From assembly GCA_947372365.1 (NCBI GenBank), contig CANBTK010000112.1:1-6580 (forward strand): a DNA stretch of 6,580 bases, written 5' to 3'. The stretch comes from Flavipsychrobacter stenotrophus (GTDB taxonomy: Bacteria > Bacteroidota > Bacteroidia > Chitinophagales > Chitinophagaceae). Positions within the stretch are counted from its first letter, which is position 1. Every line of letters begins with the position of its first letter. Below the pieces are notes generated by a model. It had not been told where the DNA came from. It searched no databases and saw only the letters and a list, made by a program, of their open reading frames with translations. The translations under genes were made by a program, and so were the position numbers. This document shows positions 5,714 to 6,580 of the stretch, piece by piece.

Positions 5714-6580
5714 ATGACCATCCTTAATTCTTATAAATTTGCTGTTGCTTTTGCTCTTATGGTGGGTTGTACTACTGCTTACGCGCAAAAGGGTACAATG
5801 TCTGATGAGCCGGTTAGCGGCTCTGGCGAACAAGCTGTAAATGATTCATGGAAGCCTTCTTTAGCTCCTGATGGCGCTTACGACAAAGTTAAGCACGTTG
5901 GCATCCCTATCCCTTACCAACCAATCCGCGAAGCGGATGTGCTTTGGAAAAAGAGGATGTGGAGGGAAATTGACACTCGTGAAAAGCAGAATATCGGTTT
6001 CAGGTACGAAGGCGATGAAAATACCGGTGGTGGTATGTTCATAGAAATACTGATTGACGCTATTAAACGTGGTAAAATCACTGCATATTCAGCTTTTGGT
6101 AATGACGATAGGTTCACTACTAAGCTGACTAAAGAGCAGGTAATGGAGCAGATTACCCCTAAGCCTGATACCGTAGAGGTAGAAGACGTAGATGGTACTA
6201 TGATTAAGAAAATACAAAAGAAGGACTTCAATCCGCACCTTGTATCTTCAATAAGGATTAAGGAAGACTGGATTTTTGACCGCAACCAGGGCAAAATGGT
6301 AGTTAGGATTATTGGTATTGCACCTGTACTTGACTACGTTGGCGACGATGGTGGCTACAGGGGTTCTGCTGCTATGTTCTGGTTATCTTACCCTGAAATA
6401 CGCCAGACACTATCTTCTTACGAAGTTTACAACCCTCAGAACGACGTTTATCGTTACACATGGGACGAGTTTTTTGAGCGCCGTATGTTCTCAAGCAAAA
6501 TCACTAAGGTTAGCAATTCCCTTAACCAGAGGTACGAAGATATCTTCGGTACTGATGCAAGGGGTAAAATGGAAGCTTTA
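5714..6580 (+). CDS. gldN: T9SS/gliding periplasmic protein GldN (PorN-like), 3'-truncated by the window edge
   Basis: From ATG 5714 the frame is open for 289 codons to the last base, with no stop. GldN/PorN proteins are roughly 300-360 residues, so most of the gene is present. GldN partners GldK in the periplasmic ring below the outer membrane and receives the GldM tip (known role). The N-terminus is a signal peptide: MTILNSYK, a hydrophobic core, then TTAYA with probable signal peptidase I cleavage before Gln25. A Cys at 19 (MVGC) is a poor lipobox. Conserved-looking blocks: READVLWKKRMWREIDTREK (72-91), DDRFTTKLT (131-139), the IKEDWIFDRNQGKMVVRI region (182-199), MFWLSYPEIR (221-230) and TWDEFFERRMFSSKI (249-263). 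Position after gldM, with a 25-base gap, supports the call. Ala codons are strongly biased to GCT (12 of 17, no GCC), as expected of an abundantly made protein. Confidence 0.93.
   Translation, partial: MTILNSYKFAVAFALMVGCTTAYAQKGTMSDEPVSGSGEQAVNDSWKPSLAPDGAYDKVKHVGIPIPYQPIREADVLWKKRMWREIDTREKQNIGFRYEGDENTGGGMFIEILIDAIKRGKITAYSAFGNDDRFTTKLTKEQVMEQITPKPDTVEVEDVDGTMIKKIQKKDFNPHLVSSIRIKEDWIFDRNQGKMVVRIIGIAPVLDYVGDDGGYRGSAAMFWLSYPEIRQTLSSYEVYNPQNDVYRYTWDEFFERRMFSSKITKVSNSLNQRYEDIFGTDARGKMEAL

Noticed and set aside
5914..6294. 126-codon open frame on the minus strand
   Set aside because: It lies entirely inside gldN, whose plus-strand frame has clear family motifs throughout and a signal peptide; the minus-strand translation is Ser/Ile-rich and unlike any family I know.
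1..6580. A hidden novel system, mobile element, CRISPR array or RNA gene
   Set aside because: Nearly all bases are accounted for by five coding sequences of known families. The spacers are 163, 55, 55 and 25 bases, and no direct-repeat array, terminal inverted repeats, transposase or tRNA-like fold was seen.

Overview
The window comes from a member of the Bacteroidota. It carries a type IX secretion system (T9SS) / gliding-motility operon in the order gldK-gldL-gldM-gldN, a gene set restricted to that phylum. Other signs agree. There are no Shine-Dalgarno-like sequences before the starts, A-rich stretches precede some of them, and a TAnnTTTG-type -7 element lies upstream of the operon. The GldM N-terminus (PKEPRQ followed by MINLMYLVLTALLALNVS) reminds me of Chitinophagia-like proteins, but that finer placement is an impression from memory.

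Layout. Bases 1-1710 hold the 3' part of a gene for a YyaL/SPATA20-type protein (DUF255 thioredoxin-like domain plus a six-hairpin glycosidase-like domain). Its N-terminal thioredoxin part lies before the window. A 163-base AT-rich intergenic region (1711-1873) follows, with a T-run that may belong to a weak terminator and a good candidate promoter element. Then come four genes on the same strand with gaps of 55, 55 and 25 bases: gldK (1874-3154), gldL (3210-4046), gldM (4102-5688) and gldN (5714 to beyond the right edge). No stretch longer than 300 bases lacks a gene.

How the genes work together, from established knowledge of the T9SS: GldL and GldM form the proton-driven inner-membrane motor, and GldM reaches across the periplasm. 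The lipoprotein GldK and the periplasmic protein GldN form a ring complex under the outer membrane that GldM contacts. The motor powers protein export through the T9SS and, in gliding species, adhesin movement. The key motor residues are present here: a Glu in GldL helix 2 and an Arg just before the GldM helix. GldK has a formylglycine-generating-enzyme fold without the catalytic cysteines, as expected for a structural role.

I see no mobile element, CRISPR array, tRNA or rRNA, and no sign of an undescribed system. The window is an ordinary and well-preserved T9SS core locus. The points worth a second look are small: a near-duplicate motif in GldL, an identical 10-mer before two of the starts, and a codon-usage change between the upstream gene and the operon.
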